A stretch of DNA of 64,000 nucleotides. It comes from Granulicella rosea. GTDB lineage: Bacteria > Acidobacteriota > Terriglobia > Terriglobales > Acidobacteriaceae. Below are positions 10,101-19,700 of the stretch, piece after piece. The stretch lies in contig NZ_FZOU01000008.1 in assembly GCF_900188085.1 (NCBI RefSeq), positions 62,001-126,000 on the forward strand, read 5' to 3'. The notes under the pieces are model-generated. The model saw only the letters and a list, made by a program, of their open reading frames with translations, searched no databases and was not told the origin of the DNA. Position numbers and translations under genes: made by a program. Within the stretch, counting starts at the first letter, position 1, and each line of letters begins with the position of its first letter.

Positions 10101-11075
10101 CGGACCTACAACCGGACCGCCTCCTCGAACTACCACGGCCTTTACCTCACCGTGAAACGGCAGGCAACCAAGGATCTCACGTTGCTCGGAGGCTTCACCT
10201 GGTCTAAGTCGCTCGACACCAACTCCACGCCAACACCCGACGGCGTCGCAATCGATAACTTCGGTCTCACCTATCCGCAGAATGCATACGCGCCGGGGCA
10301 GGGCGACTACGGCGTATCGTCGTTCGACCAACCAGCACGCCTCACCGCGGGCTACAGCTATAACTTTCCCATCGGCAAGGGCCATAGCCTCCTCAACCGG
10401 GGGATTCTCAACATGATCTTCGGCGGCTTCAACACCTCGGGCTACTTCTCCGCGCAGTCCGGACTTGCCCCCGACGTAGGCGAGGGCAACAACGGCTTCT
10501 TCCTCTCCCAGCTTCCCCTGAACAGCTCCGTCCCAGTCAACAACTGCACCAGTCAACAGTTGGGAGCCTGCGGAGCCACTCAGCTCTACAATCACCTGCG
10601 GCCCAACATCATTCCCGGCGTTCCACTGATCAATCCCCACTGGAGCAACAACAAACTCGGCCTGAAGGCGGATGCGCAGTACGGCAACGGCTTCCTCAAC
10701 ATCAACGCCTTCCAGGCTCCCGGCTCGCGCGACAACCCGGCGTACGGCAACGCCCCCGCTCACCTCGCCAACGCGCGCAGCCCACGGTCGATCAACTTCG
10801 ACGCCAGCCTGCGCAAGAACATCCAGATCAACCCCAGGGTCCGGATGCAGCTTTGGACGGACATCCTCAACGCCGCCAATCACCCCAACTACTTCACCGT
10901 GGGAGGGAACGTCTTCAGCGGCTCCCTGATCCCAAGCCAAATTGTCAGTGCAACCAACCCTGCGAACGCGAACTACCCCATCACCGGCCCGTTTCTGGAC
11001 AACGCCAACTTCAGCGTTCCCTCCGCCTTCAGCGGCACACGCATCATCACGGTGGGCGGCTCCATCTCCTTCTAA
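7119..11075 (+). CDS. TonB-dependent receptor, Oar-like, with carboxypeptidase-regulatory domain
   Basis: A 1,318-residue outer-membrane receptor. It has a signal peptide (to about residue 32, ending AYLPVAYGQ), then a carboxypeptidase-regulatory-like beta-sandwich (GTLEGTVLDPHHLPIYNAVV to about residue 120), a plug region with PLPDHSSLGLVTLIPGVVG and SRPGLVSQLIDGFDI, and a long beta-barrel ending in aromatic-rich strands (ITVGGSISF, with the terminal phenylalanine typical of barrels). This is the common acidobacterial Oar/CarbopepD-TBDR type. It has no adjacent SusD, as is usual outside Bacteroidota. Its place beside GH28, GH3 and GH27 genes implies uptake of pectin-derived oligosaccharides driven by TonB. 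The substrate is inferred from neighbours only. Confidence 0.92.
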   Translation: MKLQSPKFKFSTLSISLLILLFALFAYLPVAYGQSSTGTLEGTVLDPHHLPIYNAVVTAVQTDTKRTLKTRTTRAGVYSFPGLDAGSYSITILAPSFESQTSTGINIDAGSDVTQDFTLHPGSNDVSITVYSSADLVERDNSAVSNSVSKELIESIPLPDHSSLGLVTLIPGVVGDPVYSNGVMSELPGIYTNPATPGASLSMGGSRPGLVSQLIDGFDITQSGYPRAGISFTPFSIKGISAQMAAMQAEFGRTAGGIINQASQAGGAQYHGTFEYRHYDPGFGQAYRTGSNQPSDLHQTLYGGVISGPVGFPKWKKLKDTYFLFTYEPLRGRSVIFSRARVLAPDELNGQFFNPTTGPNGNGPGAGNGDGFISYDNLNTTALVQGNYQSAVNASIKAGTGAQAGQTVPLNPAYYLWNLDANGFPTGNRVGVTPTPIPNIDVSAQVAHNSLAQFLKAHYPTPSNSGKYINFDNALGTYRTDGTNSYAARGVVNHDDRYSIRVDHTFGNNDHIFARYSTVPVSGVRYGYLGPSNPLNNIVTDTITSRNWALNYIHLFGGHIVNETRFSYIRGNRYRVPPPVDLNADNGPQFGLAPATAGIGFPALTFSDGNAVGGGGSFQDGGRSLDEAYGTGNTTTIILGRHQIKFGAEFRALQLNRTDGSNTYGGTYLFSNQDTAASTTGATTTGNSIASFDLGLINSFTTAGVQPFYYRWKYIAGFIEDSWKALPTLTVNYGLRYNLEYPRKEKNNLQGTFLPDVTGHPTMANGQFSSATVSGGVAFSGTNGLGTTIFPVNYKGFEPRFGVAFSPKPWIVLKSGFALIHAPLTGVGNSIDPAFTPSAQVVLQGSTGGANNPCSPSSSTCYPALSYITNPIAPVTRVGAITNQNPQFNWATNALLPYVDQNNNVPYVEIWNAGVQFLLSKATVVEANYIGQRAIHLYAPAMGANLPSQASLLALQQQHFCFSCQVTVDYGQQGPETALQHQSPYLQFYNNPIYRTYNRTASSNYHGLYLTVKRQATKDLTLLGGFTWSKSLDTNSTPTPDGVAIDNFGLTYPQNAYAPGQGDYGVSSFDQPARLTAGYSYNFPIGKGHSLLNRGILNMIFGGFNTSGYFSAQSGLAPDVGEGNNGFFLSQLPLNSSVPVNNCTSQQLGACGATQLYNHLRPNIIPGVPLINPHWSNNKLGLKADAQYGNGFLNINAFQAPGSRDNPAYGNAPAHLANARSPRSINFDASLRKNIQINPRVRMQLWTDILNAANHPNYFTVGGNVFSGSLIPSQIVSATNPANANYPITGPFLDNANFSVPSAFSGTRIITVGGSISF

Positions 11076-11218
11076 CCGCCGGAGACGCTCATCCTCTCGA
11101 CCGCCGCCACGGACAGTCTCCTTGTCCGTGGCGGCGCGGAGAGAGCACCGTAGTAGCCCTTAGCTGTCGCTTGTTCTTCCACTGTAACCGGCTCACCCAG
11201 CCGTGAGGAACGTCTGCC

Positions 11219-12781
11219 ATGCTCGACACCCGCCACTTTTTGCGGTTGCTACGAAGAGCTTCACTCCTCTGCGCCTCCACCTGCCTTCTCGGCTGCGCGC
11301 CGCTGCCGTCGTCGGTCTTTGCCTCCGCTCCGGGCAGCGAACTTGCGGGGGCTTGGGATATCGTCGACCATACGCTCGACGACGGCAGCAACTACCATAT
11401 CTATCTGGAGCTGCATCCGGCCGAGGCAGGTCTTACCGGCCACGTCTCCTACCCCTGGGGATACCTCCCCATCGCGTCGTCACGGCTGGCGGGAAGCCAC
11501 TTTCAGCTCTTCGGCGAGGCAGGACAGTTGCTCGTCGAAGGCGACCGGACCGGCGGCAAGCAGGGACCGGAGCTGCACCTGCATCTGGCGCTTGGCCGGC
11601 AGGCGGACCAGCCCCGCATCGCCACCTGGCTATCCACCGAGCCGTTGCCCCGTAAGCTGCCCTATCCCGAGCTGCATCCCGTGGCCGCCACCGGCGCCGC
11701 GCCCACGCCGCCGATGGGCTGGAACAGTTGGAACAACTTCGAAGAGAAGATCGACGATCCGACCATCCGGCGCATCGCCGACGCCATGGCGACCAACGGC
11801 ATGCGGGACGCCGGCTACACCTACCTGAACATCGACGACACCTGGGAGGGACCGCGCGACGCACAGGGCAACATCACCGCCAATCGCAAGTTTCCGGACA
11901 TGAAAGCGCTGGCCGACTATGTGCATGGGCGCGGCCTGAAGCTCGGCATCTACTCCTCCCCCGGACCGCTGACCTGCGCGGGCTACCCTGGCAGCCTGGG
12001 GCACGAGGAGCAGGATGCCCGCACCTACGCCGCCTGGGGCATCGACTACCTGAAGTACGACTGGTGCAGCGCCAGAAAGATCTACCAGCCCGCCGAGATG
12101 CATGCCGTCTACCAGAAGATGGGCGACGCGCTCGCGCACACCGGCCGCCCCATCCTCTTCAGCCTCTGCCAGTATGGCGAGGACAACGTCTGGACGTGGG
12201 GACCGCGCGTCGGCGCGACGCTGTGGCGGACCACCGAGGACATCCACGACTCCTGGACCAGCATGTCCTCGATCGGCTTCGCGCAAAGCAGGCTCGCGCC
12301 CTTCGCCGGGCCCGGACATTGGAACGACCCCGACATGCTCGAGGTCGGGAACGGACATATGTCCACCGGCGAGTACAGGACTCACTTCAGCCTCTGGGCC
12401 ATGCTGGCGGCGCCGTTGCTCGCAGGCAACGATGTGACCCAGATGGACGGGGCCACGCGGGGCATTCTGTTGAACAAGGAGGTCATCGCGGTGGACCAGG
12501 ACCCCGCCGGGCGGCAGGCTACTCTGCTTGCACGGTCGGGCGATCGGGAGACGTGGTCGAAGCAACTCGCCAACGGAGATGTCGCGGTCGGACTGTTCAA
12601 CCGGGGACCGGCGCCGGCGCCGTTCGGAGTGCAACTCGCAGCGCTGGGCTTGACCGGCAGCGTCGCCGCGCGCGACCTTTGGCTGCATACCCCGATCACC
12701 ATCGCCGGAGACGTATACACTGCGACGGTGCCCGCCCATGGCGTGGTGCTGCTGCGCCTCCATGCGGGCAAGGCCTCCTGA
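11219..12781 (+). CDS. GH27 alpha-galactosidase, predicted lipoprotein
   Basis: A 520-residue glycoside hydrolase family 27 enzyme that releases terminal alpha-galactose. The leader ends in LLGCAPLP, a lipobox, so it is probably anchored by an acylated cysteine. An N-terminal domain of roughly 130 residues (AWDIVDHTLDDGSNYHIYLEL) of unknown role precedes the catalytic barrel, which opens with PPMGWNSWNNF. The nucleophile is Asp281 in YLKYDWC and the likely acid/base is Asp341 in EDIHDSW; DPDMLEVGNG is also present. The C-terminal beta-domain ends APAHGVVLLRLH-like. It follows the receptor by 143 bp on the same strand and may be co-transcribed with it. Confidence 0.92.
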   Translation: MLDTRHFLRLLRRASLLCASTCLLGCAPLPSSVFASAPGSELAGAWDIVDHTLDDGSNYHIYLELHPAEAGLTGHVSYPWGYLPIASSRLAGSHFQLFGEAGQLLVEGDRTGGKQGPELHLHLALGRQADQPRIATWLSTEPLPRKLPYPELHPVAATGAAPTPPMGWNSWNNFEEKIDDPTIRRIADAMATNGMRDAGYTYLNIDDTWEGPRDAQGNITANRKFPDMKALADYVHGRGLKLGIYSSPGPLTCAGYPGSLGHEEQDARTYAAWGIDYLKYDWCSARKIYQPAEMHAVYQKMGDALAHTGRPILFSLCQYGEDNVWTWGPRVGATLWRTTEDIHDSWTSMSSIGFAQSRLAPFAGPGHWNDPDMLEVGNGHMSTGEYRTHFSLWAMLAAPLLAGNDVTQMDGATRGILLNKEVIAVDQDPAGRQATLLARSGDRETWSKQLANGDVAVGLFNRGPAPAPFGVQLAALGLTGSVAARDLWLHTPITIAGDVYTATVPAHGVVLLRLHAGKAS

Positions 12782-12871
12782 AGCGGGAGGTCGAACGTCG
12801 AACCTTCAGCCCGTGGACAGGATGATTCGCTGCTTCCGTGAGAAGCCCGGGTCGAAGAACGGAGAAGAGTA

Positions 12872-12893
12872 GAATGAGGTTTACCGCTCATTC
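12872..12893. promoter_or_regulatory. Perfect inverted repeat around a GTTTACC core
   Basis: GAATGAG (12872-12878), GTTTACCG, CTCATTC (12887-12893): perfect 7-bp arms 47 bp before the MBL-fold gene. It shares GTTTACCGCT with the araA upstream region at 55512. Confidence 0.45.
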
Positions 12894-12939
12894 CGTCTCG
12901 TTTCTAAGTCGACTTGCGAAAGACCCGGGAGCCCTCACG

Positions 12940-14193
12940 ATGCAGCGAAGGATGTTTATCGGCAACACCCTCGGCGCCCTGGCCTGGAGCGCCATCGGCG
13001 CTTCGCCGCGGCTCATGCTGGCGAATGAACAACCTGCTTCCGGCCAGCTTGAGCCGTGGACACCGGGCATCCTCGAGATCCACCATATCGCTACGAATCG
13101 AGGCAACTCGACCTTCTTCATCTTGCCCGATGGCACCACCATGCTCGTGGATGCCGGCGCCCTGTATGGCGAAACTCCCTATCTCAGCCCTACACGCCCA
13201 ACCGGCGAACACCGGCCGGGAGAGTGGATAGGCCGCTATGTGCAACGCAGACTGGGCGTCGCGGGATTGAAGGGCATCGACGTCTTCAACCTGACCCATC
13301 TGCATCCCGATCATCTCGGAGCGATTCCGCCACATCCGACCACAGCTTTCGAGGGGTATGTCCTGACGGGGATATCGGACGTCGCGGCCATCGTTCCTAT
13401 CCGCCGTTTTGTGGACCGCGCATGGCCCGACTTCACGTACCCCGCGCCCGCCGACCTCGACTATCAAAAGAATTATCGAGACTTTCTAAAGGCAAAACAG
13501 AAAGCTGGTGCGAGGGTCGAACGATTCCGGGTGGGCGTTCGCGATCAGTTTCCCCTGGACCGCGATGCAGCGGCGTATCCCTCGTTCGAGATTCGCAATC
13601 TCGCCGCGAACGGCGAGGTTTGGACAGGGGTCGATGAAAAAACGGTTCATCGATTCCCCGATATCTCTTCTCTTAAACCTGTCGACTATCCCTCCGAGAA
13701 CTGCTGTTCCTCGGCGATCCGCCTGCGCTATGGACGCTTCGGCTATTACACGGGCGGGGATCTTCCCTTCGACACCAATTATGGACGCGACCCCTGGCGA
13801 GACATCGAAACACCAGTCGCGAAGATCTGTGGCCCGGTCTCGGTAGCCGTCGCCAATCATCATGGATACTTCAATGCCGACGGCGCCGAGTTCGTTCGCG
13901 CGCTGCACCCGCAGGTCTTCGTCATACCCTCGTGGGACTCTGCGCACCCGACGGTCAACACACTTGCAACGATGTTCTCAAAGGCGATCTACCCAGAGAA
14001 TCGAGATGTCTTCGCCACTCTCGTCAAGGAAGAGAACCGGATAGCGAACAAGAAGACGGACGACCTCCGCTCGCGCGACGGACATGTCGTCGTCCGTGTG
14101 GATGCCGGCGGATCCACCTTTCGCATTCATGTTCTTTCCAACCAGGACGAGAGCGACCGTGTCGTCGCGAGCTTCGGCCCGTATACAGCGTAA
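12940..14193 (+). CDS. Exported metallo-beta-lactamase-fold hydrolase (ComEC/Rec2-like MBL)
   Basis: A 417-residue protein of unknown substrate. The start ATG at 12940 has GGGAG 8 bp upstream and begins a leader (MQRRMFIGNTLGALAWSAIGASP) of Tat/Sec type. The metal-binding signature THLHPDHLG (residues 119-127) is complete, and NHHGYFNADG and VIPSWDSAHPTVNTL could supply further ligands. The central stretch SSAIRLRYGRFGYYTGGDLP resembles the stand-alone ComEC-type MBL proteins. The upstream inverted repeat suggests inclusion in the sugar regulon. It could be a phosphodiesterase or lactonase; nothing in the sequence decides. Confidence 0.75.
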   Translation: MQRRMFIGNTLGALAWSAIGASPRLMLANEQPASGQLEPWTPGILEIHHIATNRGNSTFFILPDGTTMLVDAGALYGETPYLSPTRPTGEHRPGEWIGRYVQRRLGVAGLKGIDVFNLTHLHPDHLGAIPPHPTTAFEGYVLTGISDVAAIVPIRRFVDRAWPDFTYPAPADLDYQKNYRDFLKAKQKAGARVERFRVGVRDQFPLDRDAAAYPSFEIRNLAANGEVWTGVDEKTVHRFPDISSLKPVDYPSENCCSSAIRLRYGRFGYYTGGDLPFDTNYGRDPWRDIETPVAKICGPVSVAVANHHGYFNADGAEFVRALHPQVFVIPSWDSAHPTVNTLATMFSKAIYPENRDVFATLVKEENRIANKKTDDLRSRDGHVVVRVDAGGSTFRIHVLSNQDESDRVVASFGPYTA

Positions 14194-14429
14194 ACAAACG
14201 CGTTGCTGCTCTCCGATATGCAACCCATGACGGCGGTGCGCCATCGATGGACGCGTAGCTTTCGCATCGATGGCTCCACCGTCGCGATCGCCCGACATAC
14301 ACGCATCGTGCAGGCAATCGCCTCATCCTTTACCCACGCTGGGCTTCGTATCCAGAGGCTTGATAAGCCAGCGTTCGACATCCGATCTCTCTCCTGCAAC
14401 TGCATAAGCCTGCCCGCACATGGCCTGCA

Positions 14430-15695
14430 TCAGGCAGTCTCTTCCTCGATGTTCAACAGGTTGATCGCCTCCGCCGGCGGGCTCGTCACAGTCTCTCCAT
14501 CGTTGTGCGGGCTGCTCGTCTCGGGCAGCAGACCCGTGAGCAAACCAAGCGCGGGCAGGAACGAGCACACCTTGTAGACGAAGGCGATGCTGGTGTGATC
14601 GGCGAGTGAACCCAGCACGGCCGCGCCCAGTCCGCCCAGCCCGAAGGCAAGCCCGAAGAACAACCCCGAGACCATGCCGACTCGGCCGGGCATCAACTCC
14701 TGCGCGTACACAATGATCGCCGAGAACGCCGAAGCGATCACAAGCCCGATCACGATGCTAAGCGCGATCGTCAAGGGCAGAGCGACATACGGCAACAGAA
14801 GCGTCAGCGGCAGCACGCCCAGAATAGAAACCCAGATCACCTTCTTGCGGCCGATCCGATCGCCCACCGGCCCACCGACGACCGTGCCCACCGCGACCGC
14901 TGCAAGAAATAACGAGAGATAAAGCTGAGCATCCTTCTGCGTCGAATGGAAGTGCTGCATCAGGTAGAAGACGTAGTAGCTCGTGATGCTGGCAAGGTAA
15001 AAATACTTCGAGAGCGTAAGCAGGATGAGCACCGACAGGGCGACGCCAACCTGTCTCCGGCTAAGCGGCGACGTGGCCTTGACCGCATGCTTCTTTTGCA
15101 GGGTGGCGCCGTGATGCTTATACCAATGCCCAAGGCCCGTCAGCAGGATGATGGCGAAGAGCGCCGCAAGCGAAAACCATGCGAGCGTCTTTTGCCCACG
15201 CGGCAGGACGACGAAGGCAATCAAGAGCGGCCCGAGCGCCGAGCCGAAGTTGCCTCCCACCTGGAACACGGACTGCGCCAGGCCATGGGCGCCGCCCGAA
15301 GCCATGCGCGCAAGACGCGAAGACTCCGGGTGAAAAATGGAAGAGCCGACACCCAGCAGCGCTCCGCCCACAAGCAACATCCCGAAGTTCGGCGCGAACG
15401 CCAGCGCGAGCAGACCGCACATGGAGATCCCCATTCCGAAGGGCAGCGAATAGGGCTGCGGATGACGGTCGGTATAGACGCCCACAAGCGGCTGCAGCAG
15501 CGACGCCGTGATCTGAAAGACCAGGGTCAGAATCCCGATCTGCCCAAAGGTCAGATGGAAGTTCCCCTTGAAGATCGGATACGACGCAACGAAGAGGGAC
15601 TGCAACATATCGTTCAACATATGGCTCAGGCTTGCTCCGCCCAGCACCGGATAGACGGTGGGCATCTTCAATGGATCGCGTCTTGCTTCGCTCAT
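14430..15695 (-). CDS. fsr: MFS transporter, fosmidomycin-resistance (Fsr) type
   Basis: A 421-residue major facilitator of the Fsr group with twelve hydrophobic segments. The N-terminal SLSHMLNDMLQSLFVASYPIFK and the cytoplasmic loop VGVYTDRHPQPYSLPFGM are characteristic; a second signature GGPVGDRIGRKKVIW lies in the second half. Such proteins export small drugs such as fosmidomycin in E. coli; the physiological substrate here is unknown. The start at 15695 has a GAGGAAGAGA ribosome site; the longer reading from 15755 lacks one. It is divergent from an AraC-type regulator across 80 bp, which probably controls it. Confidence 0.85.
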   Translation of the reverse strand: MSEARRDPLKMPTVYPVLGGASLSHMLNDMLQSLFVASYPIFKGNFHLTFGQIGILTLVFQITASLLQPLVGVYTDRHPQPYSLPFGMGISMCGLLALAFAPNFGMLLVGGALLGVGSSIFHPESSRLARMASGGAHGLAQSVFQVGGNFGSALGPLLIAFVVLPRGQKTLAWFSLAALFAIILLTGLGHWYKHHGATLQKKHAVKATSPLSRRQVGVALSVLILLTLSKYFYLASITSYYVFYLMQHFHSTQKDAQLYLSLFLAAVAVGTVVGGPVGDRIGRKKVIWVSILGVLPLTLLLPYVALPLTIALSIVIGLVIASAFSAIIVYAQELMPGRVGMVSGLFFGLAFGLGGLGAAVLGSLADHTSIAFVYKVCSFLPALGLLTGLLPETSSPHNDGETVTSPPAEAINLLNIEEETA

Positions 15696-15775
15696 GTCTC
15701 TTCCTCGATTTCGTTTCAGCTCAGAAGATACAATCTCTTCCATGCGGCCCACCACCTGTGCCGGGACAACTTTCT

Positions 15776-16618
15776 ATGCGAATGGGCCATCGCCTCAGCC
15801 TCGACATCGACAAATACTTCGCCGACCGGACACGTCCTGTGCTCGCGCTCGGCGGCACATATCCTCCGTTGCATCATGTGCGGCCGCACAGTCATCGGCG
15901 AAGCCAGCTCTTCTGTCCGTTGACCGGCATCGCGACGGCTTCGACTTCGCAAGGCGCATGGGCCGTGCCTGCGATGCGCGGCCTTTGGATTCCCGCAGGC
16001 GTGCGGCACGAGCTGCGCATGCAGGGCGTCGTCGAGATGCAGAGCCTTTACTTCGAGCCCAGCGTCACCGCGAACATGCCGTCGCGTTGCCGGGTCGTGG
16101 CGATCTCGCCGCTCATGCGCAACCTCATTCATGAGGCTGTGGCACTCCCTGTTCGTTACGCTCGCGAGGGTCGCTCCGGCGCGCTCATGCAACTGATTCA
16201 GTTCGAGATTGCGAGGCTCCCGGAGTTGCCGTTGTCTCTGCCATTTCCCACGGACAAGGCGCTCGCCCGGCTCTGCCGCAGGTTCCTGCTTCATCCCACC
16301 GCGGCCGATAACATCGACGACTGGGCCACTGCGTTGCACGCAAGCCGACGCACCTTTACCCGGTTGTTTCGCCGTGAGACCGGACTCAGCTTCGTCGCAT
16401 GGCGGCAGCAGGCATGCATCCTGAAGGCTCTGCCTCTGCTCGCTTCGGGCGCATCGGTCACCCACACGGCGTTGGAACTCGGGTACGAGAATCCTGCGGC
16501 CTTCACGACTTTATTCAAGCGAGTTCTGGGAGCGCCCCCAAGGGAGTACATGCTCGACCGGCGCGTGCCCACGCATGCCTTAGCCAGTCTGCGCGATGAA
16601 AACAAAGGGGCAATGTAA
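15776..16618 (+). CDS. AraC-family transcriptional regulator
   Basis: A 280-residue regulator. The N-terminal cupin-type sensor (LALGGTYPPLHHVRPHSHRRSQL, then WIPAGVRHELRM) is followed by a two-helix-turn-helix AraC DNA-binding domain (WATALHASRRTFTRLFRRETG and ALELGYENPAAFTTLFKRVLG). It is divergent from the Fsr-type exporter with an 80-bp gap, the usual arrangement of such regulators and the pump they control. The start at 15776 was chosen because upstream in-frame codons overlap the exporter gene. Confidence 0.88.
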   Translation: MRMGHRLSLDIDKYFADRTRPVLALGGTYPPLHHVRPHSHRRSQLFCPLTGIATASTSQGAWAVPAMRGLWIPAGVRHELRMQGVVEMQSLYFEPSVTANMPSRCRVVAISPLMRNLIHEAVALPVRYAREGRSGALMQLIQFEIARLPELPLSLPFPTDKALARLCRRFLLHPTAADNIDDWATALHASRRTFTRLFRRETGLSFVAWRQQACILKALPLLASGASVTHTALELGYENPAAFTTLFKRVLGAPPREYMLDRRVPTHALASLRDENKGAM

Positions 16619-16758
16619 CCCACACGACCTGGGCGCCCGTCTCTTTTAGCAACGAGCAGCAAGGATGCGCAGTCGCGCCTCGCGGAGGGATACGCCTCCG
16701 CGAGCCTGACTTTACTTCGCCTTTTTTCGCCCGTTCTCCGGAAGGTCCAGATTCTGTC

Positions 16759-19700
16759 ATGTGCCACTATCGACTGCCGCTTCAACCCTTGCGCCTTCTC
16801 TTCGTGCTCCTGCTGAGCGCCCTGGCCGCGCTCCATCCCGCGTCCGCCTTGGCGCAGACCAGCGTCTCAATCCACGACATCATGGTGGCCTCCGCGACGA
16901 CCACGGACACCAAGTACTTCCTGCCCGACTCGCCTTACCTTTACACACACTACGGCGCGCCGGTCTCGGTCTCGGGCATCGTCGTCGGCGTCATGAGCTC
17001 GGGCGACTTCAAGGGCAGCGTCTACATATCGGAGCCTTCCACCTCCTGGGACTCGCTCGTCGCCACCGCCGAAGGCATGCCCGTATTCAACGTCGCCAGC
17101 ATCAACTCCGCCTGCGCCGTCGTCGGCGCGACCATCACCGTCGTCGGCGACGTGGTGCTCTCGAACACCGTGGTCCCGGCCGACATCACCGCGGCGGACA
17201 CGCCCGGCACCGGCCTGCTGCCGACCTCCTGCACCGTCACCTCCACCGGCGGCACGATGACGCAGTCCATCTCGCTGAACAACACCCTCTCCACCTTCGG
17301 CGGCGCGCTCGAGTACACCGGCATGACCACCACGGCCACCTTCTACGCTGTCGCGCCGACCTCCGGCGCACTCACCGAATCCACCGAGACCGAGACCTCC
17401 ACTGGCCAGTTCTGGGCCACCATCAGCTCCAACACCGCGACGAACAACCATCTCTTCCGCAGCGCGGGCATCGCCGGCGACGAGTACAAACCGAGCACCG
17501 CGCCCGCAACCGTCGCCACATGGGCCGGCAACCCGCAACGCATCCTCATCGACACCACCACCTTTGGCGGCACGGCCGTCAATATCACCGTCGGCCAGAC
17601 CATCACCTGCACCGTCGGCTCCGGCATCAAGGTCGGCGCAACCGCGGGCATCGGCCTCATCGACTACACGCTCGGCTACGCGCGCCTGCTCATCTTCCCC
17701 ACCTCCGTCTGCACCGTCGGCGGCACGATCGCAAGCACCACCTCCGCCACGGCTGACTCCACCCACTTCCACGTTGGCACGCTGGACCTGAACCGCTTCT
17801 ACAGCACCACCGGCGCGACCACGGGTTCGGTCGCCGTCACCGCGGCGGCCTACGCCGCGCGGCTCGCAAAGGCTGCGAACGCCATCGTCAGCTCGCTCGG
17901 CAATCCGGACATCCTCGCGCTGCAGGAGGTGCAGGATCTCCAGACCCTCACCGACCTCGCATCCGCCGTCAACACGCTCGGCGGCACGTCCTATGTGCCA
18001 TCGCTGATTCAGGGAAACGACCCCAACAGCCTGAACCTCGGCTTCCTCGTCAAGTCCACCACGCTCGTCACCGACAGCGTCACACAGGTCGGCGCAACCG
18101 ATACCTACACAACAACCTCCGGCGCCTCCGCCACGCTGTGGGAGCGGCCCCCGCTCGTGTTGAAGGCCGAGTTCGTACGCGTCGGCAAGAACTATCCCGT
18201 CACCGTCATCGACGTACACCTCACCCCGCGCGACAACATCGGCGATGCGACTCTGGGACCCGACGTTCGCGCTCACCGCGCCGCACAAGCCTCCGCGCTC
18301 AGCGCTCTGGTCCAGAGCTATCAGACCGCCGGTCAGAACGTCATCGTCTCCGGCAACCTCAACGCGTTCGAGTTCAGCGACGGCTATGTCGACGTCACCG
18401 GCGTCATCGACGGCTCGCCCGCCGCCGCCACGGCCGTCACTCTTTACCAGGCCACCAGCACCACCGCGGCGCTCACCGACTTCGTCACGCAGGTGGCCTC
18501 AACCTCGCGCTACAACTACATCGAACGCGGCAACGCGGAGTCGATCGAGCACATCCTCGCCAGCGCCACCATCCCTGACAGCTCCACCGCCAGCGCCTCG
18601 CTCGCCAGCTATGTCTCGGCCGTCACGCAGCCGCACTTCACCGCGGACTTCGCCGCCGTCGACGCCAACAGCTCCACCACGCCCGAAGGCCTCACGCCGC
18701 ACGACGGCTTCGTCGTCGCCTTCGAGATCCCGCCCGTACCGACCACCGCATCGGTCTCGCCCACGGCCATCAACTTCGGCTCGCTCGACATCGGCGCATC
18801 TGTAACGCAGACGGTTACAGTCGCCAACACGACCACCTTTGCCTCGACCGTCAACGTGACGAAGATCGCCATCAGCGGCACGAACGCCGCCGACTTCAGC
18901 CAGACCAGCACTTGCACCTCGCTCGCCGAGGGCGCGACCTGCACCATCACCGTCACCTTCACGCCGACGGCCATCGGCGCACGCAGCGCGGTCCTCACCG
19001 TCACGAACGACTCCACCTCCGACCCCGTGCTGACCGTAACCCTCGCAGGCACAGGCCTCGATACGACCGCAACGCTCACGCCGGCCACCGCGACCTTCCC
19101 CGGCGAAAACCTCGGCGCTACCTCCGCCGCGGTCGTATTCACCTATACCAACACCAGCCAGGTTAGCGAGACCGTCAACTCGACGGCCATCACCGGCGAC
19201 TTCTCCATCACCGGCAACACCTGCGCCTCGGCAACCATCGCAGCCTCCGGAACCTGCGCCATCTCGGTCGTCTTCACGCCGACGGCGACCGGCGCACGCA
19301 CCGGCACGCTGACCGTGACCGACTCCTCGACCGGCAACCCCACCCTTGTCTCCACGCTCAACGGCACGGGCGTGCCCACCACCGCGACCCTCACCCCGGC
19401 GACAGCCACCTTCGCCTCCACCGACATCGGCGGCACCTCCGCCACGCAGACCTTCACGGTTACAAATACCAGCACGGTTGCAATCACGGTCAACAAGATC
19501 GCCCTGACCGGCGACTACGCCCAGACCGCAACCACCTGCGGAGGCTCACTCGCAGCCGCAGCCACCTGCACCATCACGGTCGACTTCGTGCCGACGGCAA
19601 CAGGCTCCCGCACCGGCACGCTCACCGTCGCGAACTCCTCCACCGGAGACCCCGCGCTGGTCTCGACCCTCACCGCAACGGGCCTCGACACCACCGCGAC

